Below the pieces are notes generated by a model, which worked only from the letters and a program-made list of their open reading frames with translations, was not told where the DNA came from and did no database searches. Below, one piece after another: positions 28,265 to 36,482 of a stretch of DNA of 64,000 bases. This DNA comes from Paracoccus laeviglucosivorans (GTDB taxonomy: Bacteria > Pseudomonadota > Alphaproteobacteria > Rhodobacterales > Rhodobacteraceae), in contig NZ_FXTK01000005.1 of NCBI RefSeq assembly GCF_900182695.1, positions 62,001 to 126,000 of the forward strand. The letters are read 5' to 3'. The translations under genes were made by a program, and so were the position numbers. Each line of letters opens with the position of its first letter. The stretch's first letter is position 1.

Positions 28265-28719
28265 CCACGCTTTACATCGACGCCGATGCCTGCCCGGTGA
28301 AAGCCGAGGCCGAGCGCGTGGCCACCCGCTTGCGCGTGCCGATGGTGCTGGTCTGCAATGGCGGCATCCGCCCGTCCGCCAATCCGCTGGTGTCGCTGAT
28401 GATCGTGCCCGATGGCCCGGACGAGGCGGACAAGTGGATCGCCGCCCAGTGCGGGCCGGGCGATGTGGTGGTGACGACCGATATTCCCTTGGCCGACCGC
28501 TGCCTGAAAGCCGGGGCAGCGGTGGTGCAGCCCAATGGCGAGGTGCTGACCATCGCCAATATCGGCGGGCGTCTGGCGACCCGCGACCTGATGCAGGACA
28601 TCCGCGCGGCGGACCCGTTCGCGCAGGGCAGGGGGGCCGCCTTCGGCAAGGCCGACCGGGCGCAGTTCCTGCAGTCGCTGGACCGGGTGATGGCGGCGGC
28701 TTTGCGTCAGGGCCGCTGA
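28261..28719 (+). CDS. UPF0178 (YaiI/YqxD, DUF188) family protein
   Basis: A 152-residue protein matching UPF0178: it opens with [18 protein letters not shown], contains [17 protein letters not shown] near residue 75 and [20 protein letters not shown] near 95. The fold is PIN/NYN-related with conserved aspartates, but no activity is established. The start overlaps the GFA stop (ATGA). Its 3' end overlaps the convergent second GFA gene by 13 bases. Confidence 0.9.
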   Translation: MTTLYIDADACPVKAEAERVATRLRVPMVLVCNGGIRPSANPLVSLMIVPDGPDEADKWIAAQCGPGDVVVTTDIPLADRCLKAGAAVVQPNGEVLTIANIGGRLATRDLMQDIRAADPFAQGRGAAFGKADRAQFLQSLDRVMAAALRQGR

Positions 28720-29117
28720 AAGCGCAGAATGCCCGCGATGCCCGACGGCCCGTCAGAGGGGTGGTTGATGCCGTCCGTCACCACGACCTCGGCGAAGTCG
28801 AACGGGCTGGCCCCGGCGATGCACGCCACGTTGATGCCATATTGGCTGGGGTCAGAGCGGCGCTGGTGATGCGTATAGATGCCGCAGGTCTTGCAGAACC
28901 AATGTTTCGCCGTGCCGGTGTTGAACTGGTAAAGCGTCAGGTTTTCCTGACCCGCGATGAAATGCAGATCATCCAGCCGCGCCGTCACCGCGACCGCGCC
29001 GCGCATCCGGCAGAATGAACAGTCGCAGCGCCGCGCGGTGTTGAACCCATCAGCCAGTCGGACCCGAAACCGCACCGTGCCGCAATGGCAGGCCGCATCG
29101 TGGAAATCGTCGCTCAT
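28707..29117 (-). CDS. GFA family zinc-binding protein (2)
   Basis: A 136-residue GFA-fold protein with zinc ligands in ACHCGTVRF (residues 9-17), [12 protein letters not shown] near 30-40 and [12 protein letters not shown] near 75. It is only distantly similar to the GFA protein at 27812. ATG 29117 is preceded by AAAAGGC; an in-frame ATG eight codons earlier lacks a site. Its stop lies inside the convergent UPF0178 gene. Substrate unknown. Confidence 0.85.
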   Translation of the reverse strand: MSDDFHDAACHCGTVRFRVRLADGFNTARRCDCSFCRMRGAVAVTARLDDLHFIAGQENLTLYQFNTGTAKHWFCKTCGIYTHHQRRSDPSQYGINVACIAGASPFDFAEVVVTDGINHPSDGPSGIAGILRFQRP

Positions 29118-29138
29118 CTGCTTGCCTTTTCGCAATGA

Positions 29139-29169
29139 CAAAGGCCGGAGCTTTCGCCCCGGCCCTTTG
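29139..29169 (-). terminator. Terminator of tyrS
   Basis: CAAAGGCCGG (29139-29148) pairs with CCGGCCCTTTG (29159-29169) with one bulged base. It starts two bases beyond the tyrS stop on the minus strand. Confidence 0.65.
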
Positions 29170-29170
29170 C

Positions 29171-30415
29171 TTATCCCACCTGCACCATACGGTGCTTTTT
29201 CTTGCCGACCGAGACCTTGAGCCCGTCCCCGATCAGCCCCGCATCGACGACCAGCTGCGGGTCGGCGATGGCTTCGTTGTTCAGCCGCAGGCCGCCCTCG
29301 GCGATCAGGCGCTTGGCTTCCTTGCCCGAAGGCGCGATGCCGGTCTGGACCAGCAGTTGCACCACCGACAGCCCCGCACCCAGCGCATCCGCGCCGATGG
29401 TCGCAATCTCCAGATCACCGCCCGCGCCGCCCTGTTCGAAAACCTCGCGTGCGGTGGCCTCGGCCGATGCCGCAGCCTCGGCGCCGTGCAGCAGGGTGGT
29501 GACTTCGTTGGCCAGAATAACCTTGGCCGCGTTGATTTCCGATCCCGACAGCGCGCCAAGGCGGTCGCATTCATCGACCGGCAGTTCGGTATAAAGCTTC
29601 AGGAAGCGGCCCACATCGGCGTCGGTCGTATTGCGCCAGAACTGCCAGAATTCGTAAGGCGACAGCATCGCGCCATTCAGCCAGACCGCGCCGCCCGCCG
29701 ATTTGCCCATCTTGCGCCCGTCCGAGGTCGTCAGCAAAGGCGAGGTCAGCCCGAAGATTTCCCCATCCAGCACGCGGCGCGTCAGGTCGATGCCGTTGAT
29801 GATATTGCCCCACTGGTCGCTGCCACCCATCTGCAGGCGGCAATCGTAACGGCGGTAAAGCTCAAGGAAGTCATAGGCTTGCAGGATCATGTAGTTGAAC
29901 TCAAGAAAGCTCAACGACTGCTCTCGGTCCAGCCGGGACTTGACCGATTCAAAGGACAGCATCCGGTTCACGCTGAAATGCCGCCCGATGTCGCGCAGGA
30001 ATTCCAGATAGTTCAGGTTGTCCAGCCATTCGGCATTGTTCAGCATCAGCGCCTTGCCGTCGCCGTAATCAAGGTAACGGGCAAAGACCTGACCCATGCC
30101 GTCGATATTGGATTGGATCGCATCGGGCGTCAGCAGGGGGCGTTCCTCGGACCGGAAGCTGGGATCGCCCACCTTGGTCGTGCCGCCGCCCATCAGCGTC
30201 AGCGGGCGGTTGCCGGTCTTTTGGAACCAGCGCAGCATCATGATGTTCAGAAGGTGGCCGACATGCAGCGATGCGGCGGTGGCGTCATAACCGATATATG
30301 CCGTGACCGGACCTTGGATCAGCGCATCGTCCAGCGATTGCAGGTCGGTGCAATCCGCCAGATAGCCACGTTCGATCATCACATGAAGGAAGTCGGATTT
30401 GGCACGGTAGGTCAT
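29171..30415 (-). CDS. tyrS: Tyrosyl-tRNA synthetase
   Basis: A 414-residue class I synthetase that charges tRNA(Tyr). The ATP motif HVGHLLNIM (HIGH type) lies near residue 49-57 and the KMSKS-type loop is [10 protein letters not shown] near 235; a C-terminal S4-like RNA-binding region starts with [29 protein letters not shown] stands upstream of ATG 30415. It is divergent from anmK with about 60 bases between the starts. Confidence 0.96.
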   Translation of the reverse strand: MTYRAKSDFLHVMIERGYLADCTDLQSLDDALIQGPVTAYIGYDATAASLHVGHLLNIMMLRWFQKTGNRPLTLMGGGTTKVGDPSFRSEERPLLTPDAIQSNIDGMGQVFARYLDYGDGKALMLNNAEWLDNLNYLEFLRDIGRHFSVNRMLSFESVKSRLDREQSLSFLEFNYMILQAYDFLELYRRYDCRLQMGGSDQWGNIINGIDLTRRVLDGEIFGLTSPLLTTSDGRKMGKSAGGAVWLNGAMLSPYEFWQFWRNTTDADVGRFLKLYTELPVDECDRLGALSGSEINAAKVILANEVTTLLHGAEAAASAEATAREVFEQGGAGGDLEIATIGADALGAGLSVVQLLVQTGIAPSGKEAKRLIAEGGLRLNNEAIADPQLVVDAGLIGDGLKVSVGKKKHRMVQVG

Positions 30416-30476
30416 GAGCGTTTCCTTTCGAATGGCAGCGGATATACCTGTCGCGGCAAAAAAGGGGAACAGGCGA

Positions 30477-31571
30477 ATGATCCGTGCACTGGGGATGATG
30501 TCGGGCACGTCTTTGGACGGGGTGGACGCGGCACTGATAGATACGGATGGCACGCGCATCGGCGGGTTCGGTCGCAGCGCGTATCGCGCCTATTCGGGCA
30601 ATGAATCCGCGATGCTGCATGCCGCACTTGGGCAATGGCCCGGTGACCCGGACGTGGCCGAGGCGGGCGATCTGTCGGTCGCGACCCATGCTGCATTGGC
30701 CGAGACCTTCCCCGAGGCCGAGCTGGTCGGCTATCACGGCCAGACCCTGGCGCATGATCCGCAGGGGCGGGGCACGCATCAGGCGGGCGACGGCGCGTCG
30801 CTGGCCCGCAAGCTGGGCCGCCCGGTCGTCTGGGATTTCCGCACCGAGGATGTGCGTCAGGGCGGAGAGGGCGCACCCCTTGCGCCATTCTTTCACTGGG
30901 CCTGTGCGGAATGGGCGATGGGGCAGGGGTTGCTGCCCCGCGCGCCGGTCGCGTTTCTGAACCTTGGGGGCGTGGGGAACCTGACTTGGGTGGACCCGAC
31001 CGCCAGTGCGCCCGAAGCGCCGGGGGCCTGCATCGCGTTTGATACCGGCCCGGCCAATGCGCCGTTGAACGATCTGATGCGCAGCCGCCGCGGGGTTGCA
31101 CGGGACGAAGGCGGCGCTATGGCGGCGCAGGGCGTGCCGGACGAAGGCGTCATCGCGGATTTCCTGACGCATCCGCATTTTGCGCGGGCCGTGCCGAAAT
31201 CGCTGGACCGGGACGCCTTTGATCTGTTGCCGCGCGTGTCGGGCCTGAGCGATGCGGACGCGGCGGCGACGTTGACCCATGCGGCGGCGGCGGCGGTGGC
31301 TGCCGGGCTTGCACTGCTGCCGGTGCCCGAACTGGTGCTGGTCTGCGGCGGCGGTCGCCTGAACGGCGCGATGATGGCGGCGCTGACGGCGCGATTGCCT
31401 TGCCGCGTGGCTTTGGTCGAGGAGGCGGGGCTGGACGGCGACATGCTTGAGGCGCAGGCATTCGGCTGGCTGGCCGTGCGGGTCATGCGCGGGCTGCCCA
31501 CCTCGGGGCCGGGGACGACGGGTGCGCCGGGGTCGGTCTGCGGTGGTCGGATCAGCCATCCCAGACTTTAG
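30477..31571 (+). CDS. anmK: Anhydro-N-acetylmuramic acid kinase
   Basis: A 364-residue sugar kinase that opens and phosphorylates anhydro-MurNAc recovered from peptidoglycan turnover. [19 protein letters not shown] (residues 2-20) is the diagnostic N-terminal loop; [23 protein letters not shown] near 160, [15 protein letters not shown] near 185 and [13 protein letters not shown] near 285 complete the ASKHA-fold kinase. The last 20 residues are Gly/Pro-rich and not part of the enzyme core. GGGGAACAGGCGA precedes the ATG. Confidence 0.94.
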   Translation: MIRALGMMSGTSLDGVDAALIDTDGTRIGGFGRSAYRAYSGNESAMLHAALGQWPGDPDVAEAGDLSVATHAALAETFPEAELVGYHGQTLAHDPQGRGTHQAGDGASLARKLGRPVVWDFRTEDVRQGGEGAPLAPFFHWACAEWAMGQGLLPRAPVAFLNLGGVGNLTWVDPTASAPEAPGACIAFDTGPANAPLNDLMRSRRGVARDEGGAMAAQGVPDEGVIADFLTHPHFARAVPKSLDRDAFDLLPRVSGLSDADAAATLTHAAAAAVAAGLALLPVPELVLVCGGGRLNGAMMAALTARLPCRVALVEEAGLDGDMLEAQAFGWLAVRVMRGLPTSGPGTTGAPGSVCGGRISHPRL

Positions 31572-31632
31572 TCGCGATCACGCAATTCATTGGTGTGGCG
31601 ACATTTTTGTGAACACCCGGATATTTTCTCGG

Positions 31633-31657
31633 GGAACGATGCGGGCGTCGGGGCGTT
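31633..31657 (+). promoter_or_regulatory. EcfG-type (general stress) promoter
   Basis: GGAAC (31633-31637), 16 bases, CGTT (31654-31657) exactly fits the EcfG consensus. Transcription would start near 31664, giving a leader of about 46 bases before the PRC-barrel protein gene. Confidence 0.6.
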
Positions 31658-31709
31658 TGTGCTGCATAAGACGGCAAATGCCGTTCCAGCCCAATCAAAG
31701 GACCGAGAC

Positions 31710-32528
31710 ATGAAACCCTTTGTCATCGCCGCCACGACGCTGGCTCTGGCTCTTCCTGCCGTCGCCCAGACGACTGCCCCTGCGACCCCGCCCGCAACCG
31801 CCGCCCCGGCGGATCAGGCCGAGGGTGCGGCAGCAACCGCCGAAACCGCTGCCGACAATGCCGAGGCCGCCGCTGAAAAAGCCGCAGACGAGGCGGGGGC
31901 CGCTGCCGAACAGGCCGCGGACGAGGCTGCGAATGCCGCCGATCAGGCCGCCGATGCCGCAGCAACCGCCGCCGACGATGCGGCCAACGCGGCCCAAGGA
32001 ATGGGCGATCAGGCCGGCGACGCCGCAGCCGCTGCAGACAATGCCGAAGACGCAGCATCTGACGCGGCAGATTCGGCAGCAGATGCCGCAGCCGACGCAC
32101 CCGACAGCGCCGCCGCCCCGGCAGGCGAGGCCGCGGCCCCGCCGGTAACGCCGCCCGACGTGAACCCGCCCGCAATTTCCGAAGCCGATCCGGGGCTTTT
32201 GGGCACGTGGATCACCTCGCGCCGGATCTGGACGACCAACCAGCCCTCGACCCAGGAATGGAGTCAGCCCGAAGAACTGGAGGAGCGCCCCGCCGAATGG
32301 CAGGACATCGCCAAGGTCAATGACATCGTGCTGGACGATTCGGGTCAGGTCGTCGGCTATATCGCCGATATTGGCGGCTTCCTTGGTATCGGGGCCAAGA
32401 AGGTGCTGCTGGGCGTCGATGCCATCCACATGGTGTCTGTGGGCACCGACACGTTCTTTGCCACGAACTATACCAAGGCCGAGCTGGAAGCCCTGCCGGA
32501 CTTCGACGAAAAGACCGTGCGCAAGTAA
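31710..32528 (+). CDS. Exported PRC-barrel protein with Ala-rich helical repeat
   Basis: A 272-residue protein: signal peptide (MKPFVIAATTLALALPAVA, residues 1-19), then about 120 residues of Ala/Asp/Glu repeats of the type AADxAADxA, predicted to be one long amphipathic helix, then a PRC-barrel domain from about residue 165 (LLGTWITSRRIWTT ... VNDIVLDDSGQVVGYIADIGGFLG). PRC-barrel proteins of this kind are common envelope stress proteins in alphaproteobacteria. AAAGGACCG lies upstream of ATG 31710. The EcfG-type promoter at 31633 fits a stress role. Confidence 0.82.
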   Translation: MKPFVIAATTLALALPAVAQTTAPATPPATAAPADQAEGAAATAETAADNAEAAAEKAADEAGAAAEQAADEAANAADQAADAAATAADDAANAAQGMGDQAGDAAAAADNAEDAASDAADSAADAAADAPDSAAAPAGEAAAPPVTPPDVNPPAISEADPGLLGTWITSRRIWTTNQPSTQEWSQPEELEERPAEWQDIAKVNDIVLDDSGQVVGYIADIGGFLGIGAKKVLLGVDAIHMVSVGTDTFFATNYTKAELEALPDFDEKTVRK

Positions 32529-32548
32529 GCTTGCCAACCCGCGATCAG

Positions 32549-32580
32549 GGGCGTCCTGCGGGGCGCCCTTTTTCTTTTTC
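32549..32580 (+). terminator. Terminator after PRC-barrel gene
   Basis: GGGCGTCC and GGGCGCCC form an 8-bp stem with one G-U pair and a TGCG loop, followed by TTTTTCTTTTTC. Confidence 0.9.
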
Positions 32581-32611
32581 GCATTCGAGTGAAATTCCTG
32601 CGATGAAGCAC

Positions 32612-32640
32612 TTGACGGGGTCTGCCCCCGTGCGTAAACA
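32612..32640 (+). promoter_or_regulatory. Promoter of the tRNA-Asp pair
   Basis: TTGACG (32612-32617), a 17-base spacer and TAAACA (32635-32640) form a strong sigma-70 promoter. The start would be near 32647, about 33 bases before the first mature tRNA end. Confidence 0.75.
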
Positions 32641-32679
32641 CCGCCCACTCCGGACGGTGATCCGGTGAAGATGTTCTGC

Positions 32680-32756
32680 GCGGTTGTAGCTCAGTTGGTT
32701 AGAGTACCGGCCTGTCACGCCGGGGGTCGCGGGTTCGAGCCCCGTCAACCGCGCCA
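32680..32756 (+). tRNA. tRNA-Asp (GTC), copy 1
   Basis: A 77-base tRNA with a perfect acceptor stem (GCGGTTG with CAACCGC), discriminator G, encoded CCA, anticodon GTC in a CTGTCAC loop, and a standard T arm (GGGTTCGAGCCCC). Discriminator G73 and anticodon GTC are aspartate identity elements. Confidence 0.97.
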
Positions 32757-32783
32757 TCATCTTCAGAAATCGCCAGACGATGC

Positions 32784-32860
32784 GCGGTTGTAGCTCAGTT
32801 GGTTAGAGTACCGGCCTGTCACGCCGGGGGTCGCGGGTTCGAGCCCCGTCAACCGCGCCA
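32784..32860 (+). tRNA. tRNA-Asp (GTC), copy 2
   Basis: Identical over all 77 bases to the first copy and separated from it by 27 bases, so the two are probably processed from one transcript. Identity also in the two bases flanking each end suggests recent duplication or gene conversion. Confidence 0.97.
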
Positions 32861-32892
32861 TCATCCTTTTCCTTGAAAGCGGCAGTTTACCG

Positions 32893-32927
32893 ATTTCGGC
32901 AAAGGCGCATTTTGCGTCTGCCGAAAT
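32893..32927 (+). terminator. Stem-loop after the tRNA pair
   Basis: ATTTCGGC pairs perfectly with GCCGAAAT, with an inner CGCA/TGCG stem and TTT loop. It ends the tRNA unit or belongs to the adjoining dispersed repeat. GGGTATTTG follows rather than a T run. Confidence 0.55.
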
Positions 32928-32949
32928 GGGTATTTGTAGAACCGAGAAA
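32928..32949 (+). repeat. Dispersed 22-bp hairpin-linked repeat, copy 4
   Basis: Forward-orientation copy immediately after the hairpin at 32893-32927, about 100 bases before sspB. Confidence 0.75.
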
Positions 32950-33052
32950 TGCCTTGCGCGGTGCGTTCATGGCTTGCGCCGCACGTTTTGCAGGGGCTTT
33001 TCATCGGGGCGCAATTGCCTATGCTGACCGACAAGAAGAAGGGGAGACGCCC

Positions 33053-33526
33053 ATGGCGCGAGGAATAGATTACGGCGGGATGATGCATCGGGCCATGCAG
33101 CGGCTGATCGCTGATGTCCTTGAGGCCGTGGCTCGTGAAGGTCTGCCCGGCGAACATCATTTCTTCATCACCTTCGATACCCGCGATTCGGATGTCGAAA
33201 TGGCCGACTGGCTGCGCGAGCGTTATCCCGAGGAGATGACCATCGTGATCCAGCATTGGTTCGACAATCTGGACGTGCGGCCCGACGGCTTCGCGATCAC
33301 GCTGAATTTCGGAAACTCGCCCGAGCCGCTTTATGTCCCCTTCGATGCGGTGCGCACATTCGTCGATCCTTCGGTGGAATTCGGCCTGCGCTTTGAAAAC
33401 CAGCCCGACGATGACGACGAGTTGGATGAGGACGAAGACGAGGATGAAACCGACACCGACGAGGGCGGCGACGATACGCCCAAGGGCGGTGCCGAAGTCG
33501 TCAGTCTGGACAAGTGGCGCAAATAG
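33053..33526 (+). CDS. sspB: SspB-like ClpXP adaptor protein
   Basis: A 157-residue adaptor that tethers ssrA-tagged and other substrates to the ClpXP protease. The substrate-binding domain spans about residues 1-115 (HHFFITFDTRDSDVEMADWL, IVIQHWFDNLDV, ITLNFGNSPEPLYVPFDAV). An acidic Asp/Glu linker follows and the C-terminus, EVVSLDKWRK, is the ClpX-binding tail. GGGGAG is six bases before ATG 33053. An upstream extension to 32873 would run through the repeat element and is rejected. Confidence 0.9.
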   Translation: MARGIDYGGMMHRAMQRLIADVLEAVAREGLPGEHHFFITFDTRDSDVEMADWLRERYPEEMTIVIQHWFDNLDVRPDGFAITLNFGNSPEPLYVPFDAVRTFVDPSVEFGLRFENQPDDDDELDEDEDEDETDTDEGGDDTPKGGAEVVSLDKWRK

Positions 33527-33591
33527 CCCGTCATACCGCTGTCATCCCGGCGCAATACACCCGGCCAAAGGCATAATTGCTGGAGGCCGCC

Positions 33592-34146
33592 TTGTCCGAT
33601 CTGTCGCTGTTTTTTGGCCAGTTTCTGCGCCGTCCCTCTGAAATCCGCGCCATTGCGCCCACGGGCCGCGCCACCGCGCGCGAAATGGCGCGACTGGTGA
33701 CGCCCGATATGCAGGCGGTTGCCGAGATCGGTTCCGGCACGGGCACGATCACCGAGGCGATCCTGAACACCGGCCTGCCGCCCGAGCGGCTGGAGCTTTA
33801 CGAACTGAACGCGGCCTTTTGCCAACGGCTGCGCGACCGCTTTCCGGGCACTTCGGTTCACAACCTGCCCGCGCAGGAAATGGTCAATGTCGGGCGCAAG
33901 AATCTGGACGCCGTGATCTCGGGTGTGCCGACATTGCCGATGCCAGACGAATTGCAAGCCGCCATCGTCGGCGCTGCCTTGCAGATGATGAAGCCGGGCG
34001 CGCCTTTCGTGCAGATCACCTATGGTCCCGTCGCGCCGCTGTCGGAAGCCGTGCGCAAGCAGTTCGGGCTGACCCATACGAAAAGCCAGCGGATCTGGGC
34101 CAATCTGCCGCCCGCACGGGTCTATGTGTTTCGTCAGCAAGCTTAG
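33592..34146 (+). CDS. PmtA-like class I SAM-dependent methyltransferase
   Basis: A 184-residue methyltransferase with the glycine-rich SAM loop VAEIGSGTGTITEAIL near residue 45-60 and LELYELNAAFCQRL as motif II. The N-terminal FLRRPSEIRAIAPTGRATAREMAR is typical of the PmtA group of phosphatidylethanolamine N-methyltransferases, which make phosphatidylcholine. Choline genes elsewhere in the window give phosphatidylcholine a plausible precursor role, but lipid activity is inferred. TTG 33592 is chosen as start: GGAGG is six bases upstream, whereas the TTG at 33577 has no site. Confidence 0.75.
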   Translation: MSDLSLFFGQFLRRPSEIRAIAPTGRATAREMARLVTPDMQAVAEIGSGTGTITEAILNTGLPPERLELYELNAAFCQRLRDRFPGTSVHNLPAQEMVNVGRKNLDAVISGVPTLPMPDELQAAIVGAALQMMKPGAPFVQITYGPVAPLSEAVRKQFGLTHTKSQRIWANLPPARVYVFRQQA

Positions 34147-34154
34147 GCGCTAAC
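34143..34154. promoter_or_regulatory. Degenerate operator half-site upstream of fumC
   Basis: TTAGGCGCTAAC followed by GG shares the right half GCTAACGG with the edd operator; the left half is poorly kept. It overlaps the stop of the preceding gene and lies 77 bases before the fumC start. Confidence 0.35.
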
Positions 34155-34230
34155 GGCATACTTTCGCATACTATTTGCCAATCGGGCGGGCGGGGGCTAA
34201 AACCCCCGCGAAACCGTGAGGGATGAGACC

Positions 34231-35625
34231 ATGACCAATACCCGCACCGAGACCGACAGCTTCGGTCCGCTTGAAGTTCCGTCCGACAAGTTCTGGGGCG
34301 CGCAGACGCAGCGTTCCATCATGAACTTCCCGATTGGCTGGGAACGTCAGCCCGTTCCGGTGATCCGCGCGCTTGGCATCATCAAGCAGGCTGCGGCCCA
34401 GGTGAACATGGCGACCGGCAATCTGGACGCCGCTTTGGGCAATGCGATGGTGCAGGCCGCGCAGGAAGTCGCTGCGGGCAAGTTCGACGACAACTTCCCG
34501 CTGGTCGTGTGGCAGACCGGTTCCGGCACCCAGTCGAACATGAACGCGAACGAGGTCATTTCGAACCGCGCGATCCAGATTCTGGGCGGCGAGATGGGGT
34601 CCAAGAAACCCGTCCACCCGAATGACCATGTGAACATGGGCCAGTCGTCGAACGACACTTTCCCGACCGCGATGCATGTCGCAATCGCGATGCACGCCCG
34701 CGACCTGCTGATCCCCGGTCTGGAAAAGCTGCACAAGGCGCTGGTCGCAAAATCCGAGGAATTCAAGGACATCATCAAGATCGGTCGCACCCATACGCAG
34801 GATGCGACGCCGCTGACATTGGGTCAGGAATTCGGCGGCTATGCCCATCAGGTCGCCAAGGGGATCGAGCGGGTCAAGCTGGCCTTGGGCGACATCTATG
34901 AGCTGGCGCAGGGCGGCACGGCTGTCGGCACCGGCCTGAACACCAAGAAGGGCTGGGACACCGCGATTGCGGCCGAGATCGCCAAGATCACCGGGCTGCC
35001 TTTCGTGACCGCGCCGAACAAGTTCGAGGCGCTGGCTGCACATGACGCGATGGTGTTTTTCTCGGGCGCGCTGAAAACCGTTGCCGGTTCGCTGTTCAAA
35101 ATCGCCAACGACATGCGCCTGCTGGGGTCCGGTCCGCGTTCGGGTCTGGGTGAGTTGATCCTGCCGGAGAACGAGCCGGGCTCGTCCATCATGCCGGGCA
35201 AGGTGAACCCGACGCAGGCCGAGGCGCTGACCATGGTTTGCGCCCATGTCATGGGCAATGACGCGGCGATTGGTTTCGCCGGTTCGCAGGGCCATTTCGA
35301 GCTGAACGTCTATAACCCCATGATGTCCTATAACGTGCTGCAATCGATGCAGCTTCTGGGCGACGCGGCGGGTTCGTTCACCGACAATATGGTCGTCGGC
35401 ACGCAGGCGAATATCCCGCGCATCGACAAGCTGATGAAGGAATCGCTGATGCTGGTGACTGCACTGGCCCCGACCATCGGTTACGACAACGCGACCAAGG
35501 TGGCCAAGACTGCGCATAAGAACGGCACCACGCTGCGCGAGGAAGCCATCGCGCTGGGTCTGGTCGATGGCGAGACCTTCGACCGCGTGGTCCGCCCCGA
35601 ACAGATGGTCGGCCCCGAGGACTGA
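34231..35625 (+). CDS. fumC: Class II fumarate hydratase
   Basis: A 464-residue iron-independent fumarase of the TCA cycle. The superfamily signature [16 protein letters not shown] is near residue 315; [18 protein letters not shown] near 97 and [13 protein letters not shown] near 137 carry active-site residues, and [20 protein letters not shown] follows near 185. GAGGGATGAGACC precedes ATG 34231. Three small genes follow closely with overlaps, probably one transcript. Confidence 0.97.
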   Translation: MTNTRTETDSFGPLEVPSDKFWGAQTQRSIMNFPIGWERQPVPVIRALGIIKQAAAQVNMATGNLDAALGNAMVQAAQEVAAGKFDDNFPLVVWQTGSGTQSNMNANEVISNRAIQILGGEMGSKKPVHPNDHVNMGQSSNDTFPTAMHVAIAMHARDLLIPGLEKLHKALVAKSEEFKDIIKIGRTHTQDATPLTLGQEFGGYAHQVAKGIERVKLALGDIYELAQGGTAVGTGLNTKKGWDTAIAAEIAKITGLPFVTAPNKFEALAAHDAMVFFSGALKTVAGSLFKIANDMRLLGSGPRSGLGELILPENEPGSSIMPGKVNPTQAEALTMVCAHVMGNDAAIGFAGSQGHFELNVYNPMMSYNVLQSMQLLGDAAGSFTDNMVVGTQANIPRIDKLMKESLMLVTALAPTIGYDNATKVAKTAHKNGTTLREEAIALGLVDGETFDRVVRPEQMVGPED

Positions 35626-35628
35626 TCC

Positions 35629-35973
35629 ATGCGTGTCATTCCGCAGTTGATGTTTCAGGGCGGAATGGACGAGGCGCTGGCGCTGTGGCGCCACGCATTC
35701 CCCGACATGATCCTTCGGCCGGGTAATCCGGCCGAAGTTCAGATCGCCGGGCAGGTGCTGCGCCTGTTCGAAAGCCCCCCGGTTCATGAATTCGGCTTTA
35801 CCCCCGCGATTTCGCTGCTGATCGAATGTGACGATGCCGCGCAAGTCGTCAGATTGGCAAAAATTCTGGGCGAGGGCGGCAAGGTGCTGATGCCGCTGGA
35901 CAAATACGATTTCGCAGATAGTTATACATGGGTGCAGGATCGGTTCGGCGTCAGCTGGCAGCTTGTGGCATGA
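35629..35973 (+). CDS. VOC family (PhnB-like) protein
   Basis: A 114-residue vicinal-oxygen-chelate fold protein: IPQLMFQGGMDEALALWRHAFP at the start, a central beta-rich part and DRFGVSWQLV at the end, the usual PhnB/glyoxalase-like layout. No catalytic metal triad is obvious, so the reaction is unknown. It starts three bases after the fumC stop and overlaps the next gene by four bases. Confidence 0.8.
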   Translation: MRVIPQLMFQGGMDEALALWRHAFPDMILRPGNPAEVQIAGQVLRLFESPPVHEFGFTPAISLLIECDDAAQVVRLAKILGEGGKVLMPLDKYDFADSYTWVQDRFGVSWQLVA

Positions 35974-36161
35974 CAAAGGTGATCAATCTTCGTCAGGCCC
36001 GGAAGGGTGCCGCGCGCGACGCAGCCCGCAAGCAGGGCGACGAAAACGCGGCCAGGTTCGGTCGTTCCAAGCTGCAGAAACAGGTTGAGAAGGATGACCG
36101 CGACCGTGCCGCGCGCCATCTGGATGTTCACAGGCGCGATGGTGATAGTAACGATGCCTGA
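35970..36161 (+). CDS. DUF4169 family protein
   Basis: A 63-residue, very basic and polar protein (TKVINLRQARKGAARDAARK, then LQKQVEKDDRDRAARHLDVHRRD) that matches the small DUF4169 family of Rhodobacterales and relatives. It is likely helical; function unknown. Its start overlaps the VOC stop (ATGA) and its stop overlaps the ribbon-helix-helix gene by eight bases, a conserved pairing downstream of fumC. Confidence 0.82.
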   Translation: MTKVINLRQARKGAARDAARKQGDENAARFGRSKLQKQVEKDDRDRAARHLDVHRRDGDSNDA

Positions 36162-36393
36162 ACTGCCTGCGATGTCTCCGCCCGCCAAACGCTCAGTCAC
36201 GATCGGGGGGCATCGCACCTCGGTCAGTCTGGAAGATGCCTTTTGGCGCGAATTGCGCGGCATTGCCAAGAACCGCGGCCAGACCGCTGCCGCCCTGATC
36301 GCCGCCATCGACGCCAAGCGCCCGGCCGAGGTCGGTCTGGCCACCGCGCTGCGGCTGTATGTGCTGGCGGAACTGCTGAAACGGATGCGTTAA
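36154..36393 (+). CDS. Ribbon-helix-helix domain protein
   Basis: A 79-residue protein whose core, RSVTIGGHRTSVSLEDAFW followed by RELRGIAKNRGQTAAALIAAI, is a ribbon-helix-helix DNA-binding motif of the RHH_4 type. It probably dimerises and binds DNA; target unknown. ATG 36154 gives an eight-base overlap with DUF4169; ATG 36172 would give 73 residues and is possible. As the last gene of the fumC cluster it could autoregulate or act with DUF4169. Confidence 0.8.
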   Translation: MPELPAMSPPAKRSVTIGGHRTSVSLEDAFWRELRGIAKNRGQTAAALIAAIDAKRPAEVGLATALRLYVLAELLKRMR

Positions 36394-36482
36394 GGGCCGC
36401 TTTGGCCCGTAATGCTTGCGGCCCCGGCCTTGGCTGGCTAAAAGCGCCTGCAATATTCCAATAGACAAACTTGGGTAGAACC

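Noticed and set aside
31770..32150. Ala-rich repeats in the PRC-barrel gene as a possible DNA repeat or CRISPR-like array
   Set aside because: The periodicity is at protein level (AADxAAD) with varied codons and no constant spacer length; it encodes a helical segment.
32680..32860. tRNA-Asp pair as an attachment site of an integrated element
   Set aside because: No integrase, no partial tRNA repeat elsewhere in the window, and normal housekeeping genes on both sides.
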